Below are positions 47,443 to 58,665 of a DNA stretch of 64,000 bases, in pieces; position 1 is the first letter of the stretch; every line of letters begins with the position of its first letter. Under the pieces are notes generated by a model. The model saw only the letters and a list, made by a program, of their open reading frames with translations, made no database searches and was not told the DNA's origin. Source of the stretch: Paraspadella gotoi (taxonomy: Eukaryota > Chaetognatha); NCBI GenBank assembly GCA_051294375.1, contig CM119271.1, forward strand, positions 8,175,788 through 8,239,787, read 5' to 3'. Made by a program: the position numbers and the translations under genes.

Positions 47443-48233
47443 AGACTAAGCTCTGACGAAAAAAGTCAGAGGTTTTTTTAATATATTCTTTGACCGGACA
47501 ATGTAAGATTGAATGGCAATATGCTATTGGTTAAGTTTCAAAAAATGCGCGACATAAATAACTAGAAAATAACTTAACCAAATCCTTCGGAAAATCCACC
47601 CTTCTTTGGAAGATTTTCGCCATATAGTTTTCTTCCCGATGGCTGACTCCGTTGAAAACTTTAAAGAACTTCCACCGATCGCTGTAGCTCCTCTTTACTT
47701 TTACTTTAAATAAAAATTTCAACCAAAATGGACTAGATTCCACTTTACAGATGATCGCTATCAAATGGTTAAGCAATAAACCAAATAGAATGTGAAGAAA
47801 AATTTTGGAGAGCCACTTCAGACATACTTGCTTATCGGAATTCCCTGATTCTGAAAGTTTGATTTGTAAAAATGACAACATCACCTTAAAATGCCGTTGA
47901 CATTGATTGAAAGGTTGATAGAAATCCCTTTATTCTTATATATAAGAAGATTGCGTCAAAAAATAGTTTTCCCGAGCATGACCAGTCTATTTGAATCTTG
48001 ATTGGATGGGTTGATGTCAAAAGTTGGTTCAATTGTCAAGCAGATAAATAGAAATGCGACCTTGAGATGTAACCAGGATCTGGAAATCGAGGTTTTTAAC
48101 ATCTGATTTTTACTGAATTTTTCCCAGGGGCGTTGAACATTATTTGGTAGTTAAGATTTTAATGAAAATCTCCATGTGAAAAAAGTTCTATCCTCGATTT
48201 TCTAGGGTAGAACGGACGTAGACTCCTACCACG
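47443..48233. mobile_element. Non-autonomous insertion, copy 2
   Basis: Same element as 29,700-30,416. It begins agactaagctctgacgaa and ends actcctaccacg. It is flanked by the 7-bp direct repeat tccccct (47436-47442 and 48234-48240). The left end folds as ctctgac/gtcagag with an A-rich loop. Confidence 0.7.
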
Positions 48234-48938
48234 TCCCCCTTTTTTTCTGTCCACTCAAAAATACCCTGGACTGTATTTTTTGGCCTATTTACATATTATG
48301 ATTTGAGCAGAAGTGCCAATCGCCGCAATAGTAATTATTAACTAAAAACTGTAACATAAAATCCACAGACCGTCTGGCTTAAATAACGTAAGAGAAACTT
48401 CCTTATCTATTTCAATCAACTCAAGTTTCACTTCTGTACATCAAAGCTAGATTTAAGCACCTCATTTAAGATTTCTTCAATATTTATCACTGTCTTCAGT
48501 TTTTAAATTTTGTATTAATATATGTGATTGCATTGGCTGGGCACCAAAACGAAATAAACAAATCTAATTATGATCTGTATCTGTCTTCTCATTGCTTCTC
48601 TATTTAATCTCCCCTGTGTGCAATAAAGATTTTTATAGATTTTTATACTCTCCTTTGTAAAGTTGACAGGTTACCTGGTCCACAAACTTTAATAAGGAAT
48701 TTTGATTTTGTTATTTGACAACTTCATATCGTTGTCATCGTCACCTCTCTGAGCCATAGAAGACCATTACTTTTCCTCCCATTAGGTCCTCTCACTCATG
48801 TCCGTGGCTTACACATCCCCATCCTTTTCTTTGAATGTGTTCGTGAATTTTAAATTATCCGAGGTTTCCCCTTTCACTCCAGAAGTATTTTTGACTCAAC
48901 ATCTTTATCCTCTAGAATGTGAGTTTCAAAACAAAAAT
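48234..48938. other. No gene seen
   Basis: AT-rich, with a possible poly(A) signal (gcaataaagattttt, about 48,620). It ends at a 25-N gap (48939-48963). Confidence 0.4.
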
Positions 48939-49058
48939 NNNNNNNNNNNNNNNNNNNNNNNNNTATTTAACCCTAATCTTTAACCCAAAAAATTAACCGA
49001 ATTCCAATTTTAAGATAAAATGGAGCGTTCTGGCAAAATAAGGCCACGTAGGATTACA

Positions 49059-49453
49059 TAAAAGGAAAAAAAAATACCATCACCTGTTCTCTAAGCCGGA
49101 TAACCGCGTTAATTCTCCCAAAGTTTCCTCTTTAGTGATTTGTATTTTGATTTTCTTCAAAAAAAACTGTCGAGCGCCAATTAGGAAATATCAACTCCAA
49201 CGAGCCGGTGAACCTGTTTTTCGTTAATTTACTAATATACAAAAAGGTATTGGGACTCAAGATTCAGCGTATGATAGACAGTGATACATGTATGTTAAAA
49301 GTACGGAACAGAATAGATTTATAAGTTTTGCCTTTTTCTAAGAGCCATTTCATATCCACCGACTTTCCACACATTGGCACGAAGATCCGCAAATTTTTGT
49401 TTCTCTCCAATCCAGCCGATCATAGAACTTTTCCAAATCGGGAATGTACCTAT
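49059..49453 (-). pseudogene. Second copy of methyltransferase exons 2 and 3 (segment G copy 2)
   Basis: Exon 2' (49453-49332) keeps the SAM-binding loop FVPMCGKSVDMKWL uninterrupted in frame, unlike the copy at 46.4 kb. Exon 3' (49213 to about 49059) keeps VGVDIS and the FFEEN region but with indels and a damaged donor (no gtaagt). The segment starts right after a 25-N gap. Both exon 2 copies look one A short in an A5 run, which would restore the frame between DLEKFYD and NLRIFV. It is either an assembly duplicate of the real exons or a true partial gene duplication. Confidence 0.7.
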
Positions 49454-49814
49454 CGGATATAAAATAGATGAGATACTATACTATGTTTATAATTACCATC
49501 GCAGAGGAATCAAGACTCAAGAATCGAATCCGGAATCAAACGTGATCGATCACGGATCGGATCAACGGATCGGATCGGATCGACAATACAATGGAACATT
49601 CTCATTGGTTGAAGAAGACAAATGGCACCGGCCAAGAACAAATGTGTCGGGAAATTTTACCCTTACTCCATCCGTTTGGGCTGCTTATAAAGGGAACCGA
49701 ATTCTGTATTGATTCACTCTGCCTTGAACATGAACACCGTCTTGTTATATCGTTTATTTTTCGCAAAAAGTAAATCGGACTTTTGGTTTGCGCCAAGAAA
49801 TCCCGTATACTTAC

Positions 49815-49862
49815 TAAATTGTTGTGGTGGCACGCGTGGGATCACCCACGCCTCCGAAGAGA
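49815..49862 (-). CDS. Possible 48-nt mini-exon of the methyltransferase
   Basis: On the minus strand an acceptor (ttgtaacaaatctgcaccag) and a strong donor (aattta|GTAAGT) bound 48 nt. The length is a multiple of three, so it could be included or skipped without changing the frame. With phase-1 entry it would read SSEAWVIPRVPPQQF. The family's usual spacing between the N-terminal GR motif and the SAM loop fits slightly better without it. Confidence 0.35.
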
Positions 49863-49922
49863 CTGGTGCAGATTTGTTACAAAAAGGAAAGAAAAAAAAT
49901 TAGGACCCGATTGTGTTATTAC

Positions 49923-50275
49923 GCTTTTTTGATTGAGCCCATGGAAGTAGTCTTCCTTCATACCAGTCATTCCAAGTCAGTGTGAGGCACACTTCCATCT
50001 TTTTCACGCATATTTGGAACTGTGTGCATCTCTTTCATTCGTTTTTGAATGTCGGTGTAATCATGGTCATCGGGGAGCAAGGCTGATTTTGCTTCATTTG
50101 TCGCAGCCTCTGAATTCATGCATCGCTGGCCGGGTGCGAACATGTAGTAAAATGAGTTGGCATAAAATTTGGGAATCGCATTATTATGAGGCTTGGTGAC
50201 GCGAAACTTTGACAAGATGGACCGTTGTGCCGGCAGTAAGGTAACAAGTGACATGCACTGGGAGAATCGAGACAT
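49923..50275 (-). CDS. Probable exon 1 of the methyltransferase, with a mitochondrial-type N-terminus
   Basis: The minus-strand ATG at 50275 has A at -3 (aacaATGtc). The first 45 or so residues are basic, hydroxylated and almost free of acid (MSLVTLLPAQRSILSKFRV), like a mitochondrial presequence. The frame runs to TGA near 49969. Just there the next frame continues as DWYEGRLLPWAQSKK to a donor at 49922 (GTAATA, phase 1). Joined to exon 2 (entry phase matching: C|AT, His), this gives W..W.eGR.pw...P.LekfydrL, the expected N-terminal pattern of the family. One indel at about 49975 is required. The gene would be about 330 residues, longer than the 240-250 typical of TPMT because of the extension. 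Assignment to this gene rests on phase and motif, not on a transcript. Confidence 0.5.
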
Positions 50276-51284
50276 TGTTCGTCACACAGAAGTTTCTAGG
50301 GCAAAAAAATTCAATAAGATTGAGATAATATTGCTAAGTAAAATAAGTAGGATTAAGAACCACAATATTGTTACTATACTTAGTAATAATATATTTTGGA
50401 GACACTCGTCACAAAGAATTAATTCGTTGATTTGATTTTATTACTTTTATATTGACTACTTGAAAAGTCAATAACATAGGCAAAAAGGTTTCTACGTTTC
50501 ATCAACGTATTACAAATATTCAAAACAAAAATAAAAGGACGATATAAAATTAGAACAGGCAACGAGGTTGAAATGTAGTCGATAACAATACTTTGGACGT
50601 CGATAAAAAAAGAGAGAAAACGTGGTTTTAGTTCTTGGAAATTTGAATGAGAGAAACTTTGCAAAGCAAGGAGAAGAAGAAGACAGCCGACGTCGACGGT
50701 GACCGAGGCTTCACTTTAATTCGGTGAAAAGATTCTTTGTGACTTGAGGTTGAAGTCAATTCCAGTCGCCAGAATATAATACTTTTTGGTGATTTAAATC
50801 ATAGAAGACCAACGTCACTTTTTCCAATGCCGATTACGACACTCGGCAGGATCAGGTATCGAACTTTTACTTCTATGCACTCCCTTTATATACGAGTCTA
50901 AAAAAGACACTCGAGACAAAAACTTTGATTGATGCGTTATCGTTCAACCCTTTTTCGACTTTTGGAACAGAAAGAACCCATTCTTGAAACTAGTCACATT
51001 CCATAAAAGAGACTTTGGGGACTAGGGACTCCCAGAGTTCTCTAGGCTAATTTTTATTTTTTTTCGCTGGGTCATTTTTGTATAAAATTAATTTATAAAA
51101 ATATCTAAATTAGAATCAACAGGCTTGTACCTGTAAACATTTTTAAATAAAAAAATTTCTTTTTATATATAAATTTTTGCATAGACCATATTTATGCATA
51201 GTACTCACTATGTAAAATTTTGGTTACATTAATTTCCTAATATGGTCAATTTTGGTTTCTCCAAAAGATAATGTGTATTTAAAT
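50276..51284. other. No further gene seen
   Basis: Presumed 5' region of the methyltransferase, then AT-rich DNA. An 81-codon minus-strand frame (50419-50664) has no recognisable feature. Confidence 0.4.
50882..50891 (-). promoter_or_regulatory. TATA-like box upstream of the methyltransferase
   Basis: TATATAAAGG on the minus strand, about 610 nt before the proposed exon 1 ATG. It would imply a 5'-UTR intron or long leader. A retroelement LTR promoter is the alternative, since tggcgac follows at 50770-50764. Confidence 0.3.
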
Positions 51285-51432
51285 AGCTAAATAAAGAGAT
51301 GTTTTACTTTCCCCTAAAGCTGAATCTTTTTAAATGCCCAAATAAGGAAATATTTAGCTTTTACCCAAAGCTAAATCGTTTTTAATTGCCCAAATAAGGA
51401 AATGTTTTGTTTTCCCCTAAAGCTAAATAATC
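51285..51432. repeat. Tandem repeat, about 2.5 copies of a 62-bp unit
   Basis: Unit built on gcccaaataaggaaat, tttcccctaaagctaaat and ctttttaa. Copies are diverged. Confidence 0.8.
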
Positions 51433-51579
51433 TTTTATTAATATATTAATATTAATATTAAAAAACCTTACTTTTTTATTAAATTCATTATAGAAATGTC
51501 AAAATTTTAAAATAGTAAGTCGCCTCAGTTTTTTTTTTTTTTTTGAAAGAAGATTTGAATTTCTCAAAAAGAGTTGATA

Positions 51580-52560
51580 TAAGGAAATATAATTCTTTTT
51601 AGAAAAGATTTTGCTAAATGGGTCAAAATCCTTAAAAACTATAATTAACCTATAATTAGATTTTAGTATAAAACAATTTTTTTCATTTTTAGCTAACTTT
51701 ATGAGAACAATTTTAATTAAGACTTATATTTACTTTTATATAAACTTTTTATGAGGAATTCGAATCTGCTTTCAAAATTAAAAAAAAACTTTTTTAAAAT
51801 TTTAAAACTTTCTAAGGTAATTACTATTACAAACTTTTTATATATCAATGTTCTTTAGTACAAGACTGTTCATGATCAACTATTCGAATTTTTATCGGCA
51901 ACTTTCACTACGCCTTACTACACACTCGACAATAAATTTTATCATAGTATCTCCGATTATAAAACTTTAAAAACTGCCGACAGGTGCTCAAAATTGTTCT
52001 TCCAAATGCAAGATTTTGGAACTCAAGGGTCATTTGCCGTATATGAGCCCATAACAAGATTAATCCCGTTATTGCGCTCAGCGAGGACAGGGAACCTGGG
52101 GTCATTGACCTCGTTCTCGATTGCCAAAGTTCGTTCGCCTCTCGATAATTCTCCGATTCTCCTATTCGAACTCGACTAAAGTAAAGGGGTGAGTTCGAAA
52201 AGGTAAGTTTATCAGATCTGTATGACGTAAGATCAGTTTTTCTCTTTTTTTGACACCGGGGATTATCCGTGGTTTTTTGAGTGCAGAGCCGCCGCTTTCG
52301 GCGCTCCCGGTGCTTCCGACGCGGCGCTCCTGGCGTTTTAACTTTTTTTTCTTTACTCCGGCGTTGTTATGATCCTGAGGGGAGTTTTAAAAGATTATGA
52401 GTTCCCAAGTCGCTGCGTTTTAACTAATTCCTTCCGACCGCTTCTTTTTCGTTCTTAATTTATTTGTCTCTCTGTATGTTTTCCTGTATGTTTATCTATC
52501 TATCTATGAATCTTTTGCTTTACCCATTCTCCTCCCTTTCCACTTTGACAACCGATCGGT
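51580..52560. repeat. Repeat E, copy 2
   Basis: Diverged match to 37,410-38,340. A repeat F copy follows in both places, suggesting a larger ancient or haplotypic duplication (E then F). Confidence 0.75.
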
Positions 52561-52607
52561 TATTTTCGGATTCCACCGGAAACATTCTCTCATTGATTCC
52601 TTAAATA

Positions 52608-53285
52608 GCAGTAGCCGAGCCAAATTCAAATTTCTAATGGGAACAGCATTAAACTAATCCATTATTGGATTAATTATTGTGTTAAAATATTGTTTTTGCA
52701 AAACATGTTTCACGAACCATGAGTAATTTCCCTAATTAAGTATTTTATTATATCGTATATAAGTTCAAAATTTTTTGATATTTAAGTTTTTTTTAATTGA
52801 TTTTTATAGAGGCTTAAAAAGTTAAGCAAAAATAATAATTACACTTTTTAAATATTTTGACTGTATATTCTAAAAATTAGTAAAAAAACTTGCTTGAAAA
52901 TTCCAGTATATTGATGACTATAGATGCTGATTTTTAAGGTTTTCTCAATTTTAAACATGCCCACTATCATTCAAAATTATTTGAAAAAAAAATAATTATG
53001 ACTTATTGTGGTAGATAATTTTCATAAAGCTATTTTGAATTCTGCTTTTAAAAACTAAAACAATTCCAAAAAATTTTTTACATTTCCTATCTATAAATAA
53101 ATATTTAAAAATTAATTAACTACATGCTTTTCTTTGCCATTTTAGAAAAATTTTGCCTCGCATCTGAAAAGTTTTCTTCAGAAATCGTATGAAGTTTTCA
53201 TTTGGAAAGGTTCCAAATCAAAACTTCCTGACCCACCCCATTGACGAAGTTTGGCTCTATTGATAAGATTTTTTTAACAATGTTC
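52608..53285. repeat. Repeat H, copy 1
   Basis: Starts agcagtagccgagccaaattc and ends cccattgacgaagtttggctct. Matched by 60,936-61,550 in the same orientation, with many indels. Confidence 0.85.
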
Positions 53286-53944
53286 CTCCTTTGATGACAA
53301 CAACAACGACAACAACAACAACCTTAACGACTCTTGAACTTACCTAAATCGTGACGTACGACTTAAGGTCAAAAAGTTAACTCACCACTTGATTCGTTTT
53401 GACTCGTATTGTTGTCTATTGTCTATTGTCTGCTATTGTCTTTTCTCTTTTTGTCATCATCGTTTTTCTCTCTGAAAATGATTTTGATCATTAAATGTTG
53501 TATATATTTTCGTGAAAAGTCTTATTTTTTCTACAAATTCCTGCCCAATCATTTCCCAAACTTCGCTTTCCTATCCAATAATCCATCGGAACATCAACAT
53601 TACTTTTTCTTTTCCATTTTTTTTCATTTCCTCATCATTACGTCTTTTCTTTTTTTTTTTTTCCTTTCGCATTTTTTCTCGCTCCTTATGAATTTGTTTT
53701 GATTTATATAGGAGATCAATTATTATTAAAGTTTCCAAATTAGTTGTTTCACTATCTTTATTTATTTTTTTTAATTAATTTATTTATTTATTTATTTTCT
53801 ATTATTTTTTTTTTTTTGTATTTGAAATAACTCTTATTTATGATTTTATATGCTTGTTTAAATATTTTTTGTGTTAAATATTTAAAAATAATATTATCTG
53901 TTTGGGATGGACGTTAGTGTTGTCTTCTGAAAATAGAGGGAACA
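53286..53944. other. No gene seen; T-rich
   Basis: Includes a (caacaacga)n patch at 53,297-53,322 and long T runs. Confidence 0.5.
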
Positions 53945-54160
53945 TCTACAAAACAAAAGGTTAGATTACTTTGTCCCAGTTTTCTAATAGATATCGTAAA
54001 TCAGTTTCAGTATTAGTATTACTAATATCAGTATTAGTTTTCAGTCTAATTTTTGTATTTTCCTACTTCCCTCGCTCCTATTCATTCCGTCTAATCTTTC
54101 TTTTTTTCCAAACTGACTTAACGAGACAGCGGCGAAAGACTACCAAAAAAAATTCTTGAT
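53945..54160. repeat. Repeat F, copy 2
   Basis: agaggg aacatctacaaaacaaaagg to gacttaacgagacagcggcg. The next copy lies 430 bp on. Confidence 0.75.
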
Positions 54161-54579
54161 TATTGTTTTTTTTCCCCCTCTTCGCATGTTGATTCTCTTG
54201 ACTGGTCCTCTGGTATGGAATTACTTGTTTTAGATATTATATATAGGGATATTATTGAAAATTAACGTAGTCTGCTCCAATCTGCAAATAAATATATTTC
54301 TCAGCTATCATATTATTTATTTAATATTTTTTCAACTTAATAACTTTATTTGTATTTAGTAAATTTTCGAACTTAGCCCATTTTATTTAATTTTAATTTT
54401 TTTGTATTTGAAATACTACCGTCCCTCTTAATTTAAGATTTTTACCTTAGATGAATTGATCCGATTATAGCACTATATTTTCTTTGGTATAGATTGCCAT
54501 TTAAACTATTTAGATACAAATAATTATTACTGCGCTCATCTGTTCGGCGTAATGACACGTGAGGAGTCAGTGTTGTCTA

Positions 54580-54885
54580 ATCTCCTGAAAATAGAGGGAA
54601 CATCTACAAAACAAAAGGTTAGATTACTTTTCCAGTTTTCTAAATAGATATCCGTTAAATCACGTATTCTCTTTCGAGTATTCCCAACCAGTATTAAAAA
54701 ACAGTAAAAATTCTATCTAGTAATCTCATAGTTTCAGTCTAATTTTTTTGGTACCTTTTCCTACTCCCTACCCATCGCTCTGATCGATCCATAGGGACGC
54801 CTCTCCGTTCTAATCTTTCTTTTTTTTCCAAATGACTTAAACGGGGGAGACAAAATGGACCGGAGCCGACAGAAAGACTACCGAA
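54580..54885. repeat. Repeat F, copy 3
   Basis: Same landmarks as 53,945-54,160, with insertions. Confidence 0.75.
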
Positions 54886-55403
54886 AAAAAAACCTGTGTG
54901 CCGATTTAATAAGGTCTTATTGCTAGTTCCATCCTCGACCACCATCTGGACCCCCCCTTAACGCACCCACTTCCACTCTCCCCCGCAGGACCTCTCCAAC
55001 TCCCTCTATCCCTCTCACCGCATTTTCTTCCTTCCCCCCCTCCGTAGGTCCTCATCTCCTCCGTTCCGTCGAAAAGAGAAACGAACAAAACAAAAGGGAA
55101 AGAAAATCGTTCAATATTCACACAGCGGCGCTTGAAATTCCCGAATCTTGACCAGAAAGCGGCGCGCGTGCTCAAGTCTTCGGGTCTCCTCCCTCCTTCC
55201 TCTCTCTCTCTCTCTCTCTTCTCTTTACTTTCAATCCGCGAGTCAACGGATCAAAGGGTCTTAGAGATCGGCCTTACACGCTTTCTCTCGTCCTCGGGGT
55301 TCCACCAAAACCTTCCCTCTCCTCCTGTCCACTTATAATGTACCCTTGTTGCTTTATTATAGCTACTTACCATTACGCTTATATCTCAACCCTTCTTGTC
55401 TCT

Positions 55404-55435
<32 letters not shown>

Positions 55436-55600
55436 CTCTCTCCTCTACTCTTCTCTCTCATCTCTCTGGCGACATCACGCGCGTTTTTCCTCCCTCGTTT
55501 TCTCCTCGCCGGTTCCANNNNNNNNNNNNNNNNNNNNNNNNNGTTCCATTGTTGAGCGGAGAGCGGTGAGCGCCTGAGTTTTTGGGTGAGAGATGGAAAA
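54886..55600. other. GC-richer sequence with CT tracts and a 25-N gap, no gene defined
   Basis: CT tracts lie at 55,200-55,222 and 55,405-55,445. The gap is at 55518-55542. No exon was recognised. It may be part of the promoter region that follows. Confidence 0.4.
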
Positions 55601-55631
55601 AAGAGGTGGTCGGGTTCGCTGACCGTAAACC

Positions 55632-55697
55632 GTCACGTGACCCCCTCCGTCCGAGTGAACCTATAGACCGTCACATGACCATTAGCAGTCACGTGAT
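55632..55697. promoter_or_regulatory. Cluster of three E-box/CLEAR-like elements
   Basis: GTCACGTGAC (55632-55641), GTCACATGAC (55670-55679) and GTCACGTGAT (55688-55697) lie within 66 bp. GTCACGTGAC is the consensus CLEAR palindrome bound by TFEB/MITF-type and USF-type bHLH-Zip factors. A half-site (ccgtgacc) follows at about 55704. The target gene is not visible. Confidence 0.55.
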
Positions 55698-55829
55698 TCT
55701 TTTCCGTGACCGGACTCGCGTGCGGACGCCGCTGGGCAACGTCCATCGTTCCGATCGTAAATTTAAGGGGGCCTCGCTGATCGTACGTACGAACGTGGAA
55801 TAGAGAAAGAGGGTGATCAAGGGTCATTT

Positions 55830-56655
55830 TGACGCTCTCGACAAGTTTGCGAAACGAGGTTGTTCACTTTGGTCACTGGTCAGAGCTACTGGGCTGGATT
55901 GGAATAAAAAAAAAAAAAGAACTGGTGACGAGCAACGGCTGATTTTTTGAAAGCAGAATACCTAACTGACGCGATCGGATACTCGATTAGTATCATTGGT
56001 ATGCATTTATCATGCCGTTAGGAAATATAATCTTGTCACAACCGGTGAAGGAAGTATGATATAATAATAATTATAATAATAATCCACGTAATCCTCATAT
56101 CGTGGAAAATAAGCAACGGCCGCGGTCGTGGCCGACGAACGGAGGGGGGGGGGAAATCCATATTAAAAAAAAATGTCGTTCCTCTCAGCGACGAATGGCG
56201 CTGTTCCCAATTTACGAGCTAATATGACAGAGCGAGGCAAGCCGTTGGCCGTTGCCCGTTGCCCGTTGCCCGTTGCCCGTTGCCCGTTGTCGATGGACGT
56301 GAGCGGTCCATGAGGGATTATGCGGTCGCCTTTGATGCATCACGGCAGCAATAGCTAATGTCACTTACATTTTTTTTAGTTCTTTTCCGGCTTCGTTACT
56401 ATTTTTTGGGTATAAATCGGTCAATGGGACAATGTGTTTTACAAGATAGTTCCAGGTGTGTCCACAGTCCACACAGGCTCATTTTCAAATTGAGTTAGAT
56501 TTGAAGAAAATGTTAACAGATTTTTGCATCAATTAAATGCCAAATTCACTACGTACTCATAAATCGAGTCGTTCATAATTATTCTAGTTAATTTCGTAAT
56601 TTAGTTTTCTAATATCACCTTAGTTTTAATATAATGATATAAACATCCGGTTCCG
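55830..56655. other. No gene seen; (CCGTTGC)n heptamer repeat inside
   Basis: 56,242-56,291 holds about seven tandem CCGTTGC units. The remainder is unique, moderately AT-rich DNA. Confidence 0.6.
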
Positions 56656-56808
56656 CATTTCCATGGGTTTTTCGACGACATCCGGGTCAGATCCGAATGA
56701 TCTCCAGCGTCTCTTCAGCGACGAGCATCGATTTACAATAAATCGTTTTATGGCGCAATATATTTGGGATTTTTTTCCCCCCATGACGCCGATTCACGTT
56801 CTCCACCG

Positions 56809-56822
56809 GTTGCCATGGCAAC
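56809..56822. promoter_or_regulatory. Perfect palindromic RFX X-box
   Basis: GTTGCCATGGCAAC is a 14/14 match to the ideal X-box. It lies inside overlapping 125-126-codon frames on both strands (56,663-57,067) that end in a CT/GA repeat. A regulatory element is the simpler reading. Confidence 0.6.
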
Positions 56823-56948
56823 AACTTGAAGCCTTCCGGCGAAAAGGAGAGTGGGGAGGGCGTGAAGCACTTTGGCGCGGCAAAGACCTCCGAAGAGTAA
56901 ACATTAAAATTAATCAAGGCGATATTCGTGACATCTCTGTCTCTTTTG

Positions 56949-56952
<4 letters not shown>

Positions 56953-56999
<47 letters not shown>
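56953..56999. repeat. (CT)n microsatellite
   Basis: About 23 perfect CT units. Confidence 0.95.
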
Positions 57000-57001
<2 letters not shown>

Positions 57002-57049
57002 GAGAGTTTCCATCTCCCGCGGCGTCTTTGGGCCGAATGAAGCTAAGAC

Positions 57050-58640
57050 CACAAAGACAATAAACAATATGTAAACATATGAGCTATACAGTGTCCGAAC
57101 GCAAAACCTATTCTATTCAAATGGCAAGAGATTTTTAAATATTTTATAAAAATTATCGTAAAAGATATCGAATGAAAGCTTAGTGTTTATTCTATCATTG
57201 ACCCAAATATNNNNNNNNNNNNNNNNNNNNNNNNNNNNNNNNNNNNNNNNNNNNNNNNNNNNNNNNNNNNNNNNNNNNNNNNNNNNNNNNNNNNNNNNNN
57301 NNNNNNNNNNNNNNNNNNNNNNNNNNNNNNNNNNNNNNNNNNNNNNNNNNNNNNNNNNNNNNNNNNNNNNNNNNNNNNNNNNNNNNNNNNNNNNNNNNNN
57401 NNNNNNNNNNNNNNNNNNNNNNNNNNNNNNNNNNNNNNNNNNNNNNNNNNNNNNNNNNNNNNNNNNNNNNATGAAAATGGGTCAGTATAATTTTATTATG
57501 ATAAATAAAACAAAGATTGAAGCCAATTGATGTGAAATTAGGTCTCATTTAAGGTCTTGGATAGAGGTTAACAGTCAGATGATAACCCAAGCTCAAAAAA
57601 TGATATACTACCTCATACTGTANNNNNNNNNNNNNNNNNNNNNNNNNNNNNNNNNNNNNNNNNNNNNNNNNNNNNNNNNNNNNNNNNNNNNNNNNNNNNN
57701 NNNNNNNNNNNNNNNNNNNNNNNNNNNNNNNNNNNNNNNNNNNNNNNNNNNNNNNNNNNNNNNNNNNNNNNNNNNNNNNNNNNNNNNNNNNNNNNNNNNN
57801 NNNNNNNNNNNNNNNNNNNNNNNNNNNNNNNNNNNNNNNNNNNNNNNNNNNNNNNNNNNNNNNNNNNNNNNNNNNNNNNNNNNNNNNNNNNNNNNNNNNN
57901 NNNNNNNNNNNNNNNNNNNNNNNNNGAAGTTTTCCAATAAACCATAGTTAAGTTGTGAACGAAAAATTGTGAAGACTTTTTCACAAAGGTGTACGCACTT
58001 TCCCCCTTCATGGAGAGGCCGTAAAAGCTCAGAATGCAGTGTACGTCGAGACTAAGACTTCTCTACGTTATATTTCATATAAATTTCATTGATATCCTTC
58101 AAACGGTTCAGAAGATATGCGTTTATTTGTAAAGATAATAAANNNNNNNNNNGAGCCCATGGCCTTCTTCCGCTTCCGCCTAACGCCGTACATCTCAATC
58201 TTTTCGAGTCTTTCCTCCGGCAGTCGATTTGAGGGTAGAAGCGGAATCTGGATGAAGTGAAAGCGGAAATGGATGCGCGGTAGGTGGAAGAAGAATATGA
58301 TGAGTGAAAGTGGAAATCGACAGGTGTAAGAAGAAGAGGAAAAGTGGAAATGGAAATTTACACAAAGAGTGGAAGCGGAAATGGACGAGTGGAAAAAGAA
58401 CATGGAAGATCGAAGAGTGGAATTCAAAACCTTGAAAAGTAGAATTCAGGGAGAGCAAATGGGACGAAAGGCTTAATCGTCAAGCTAATTAAGTAGTCAA
58501 AACCTATTAGTATGAGTTACTTTAAAATCCAAAGATGAAAAACTAAACGGACGACGAAAAAAAAAAAAAAAACTTTGCCTGAGAAGGACGAGACCGCCGG
58601 GTGCCATCCGTGCCATCGGATAAAGATAACCTAAGCAAAA
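57050..58640. other. No gene seen; three gaps
   Basis: Gaps are at 57211-57470, 57623-57925 and 58143-58152. From 58,240 to 58,440 the plus strand repeats (a)gtggaa/gcggaaatgga phrases, a degenerate purine-rich quasi-repeat. Confidence 0.5.
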
Positions 58641-58665
58641 CACACTTTCATCAGATCGCATAAAT

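Noticed and set aside
47443-48233. Helitron-like ending (hairpin then CTAG) for the insertion family
   Set aside because: CTAG is not kept in the other copy, and both copies have target-site duplications, which Helitrons lack.
49800-49880. tggtggcacgcgtgggatc as a retrovirus-like primer binding site
   Set aside because: It does not match the 3' end of any tRNA I know, no LTR pair is visible, and the segment is better explained as a splice-bounded mini-exon.
56663-57067. Overlapping 125- and 126-codon frames on opposite strands
   Set aside because: Both run into a CT/GA microsatellite and lack motifs. The perfect X-box inside suggests regulatory DNA.
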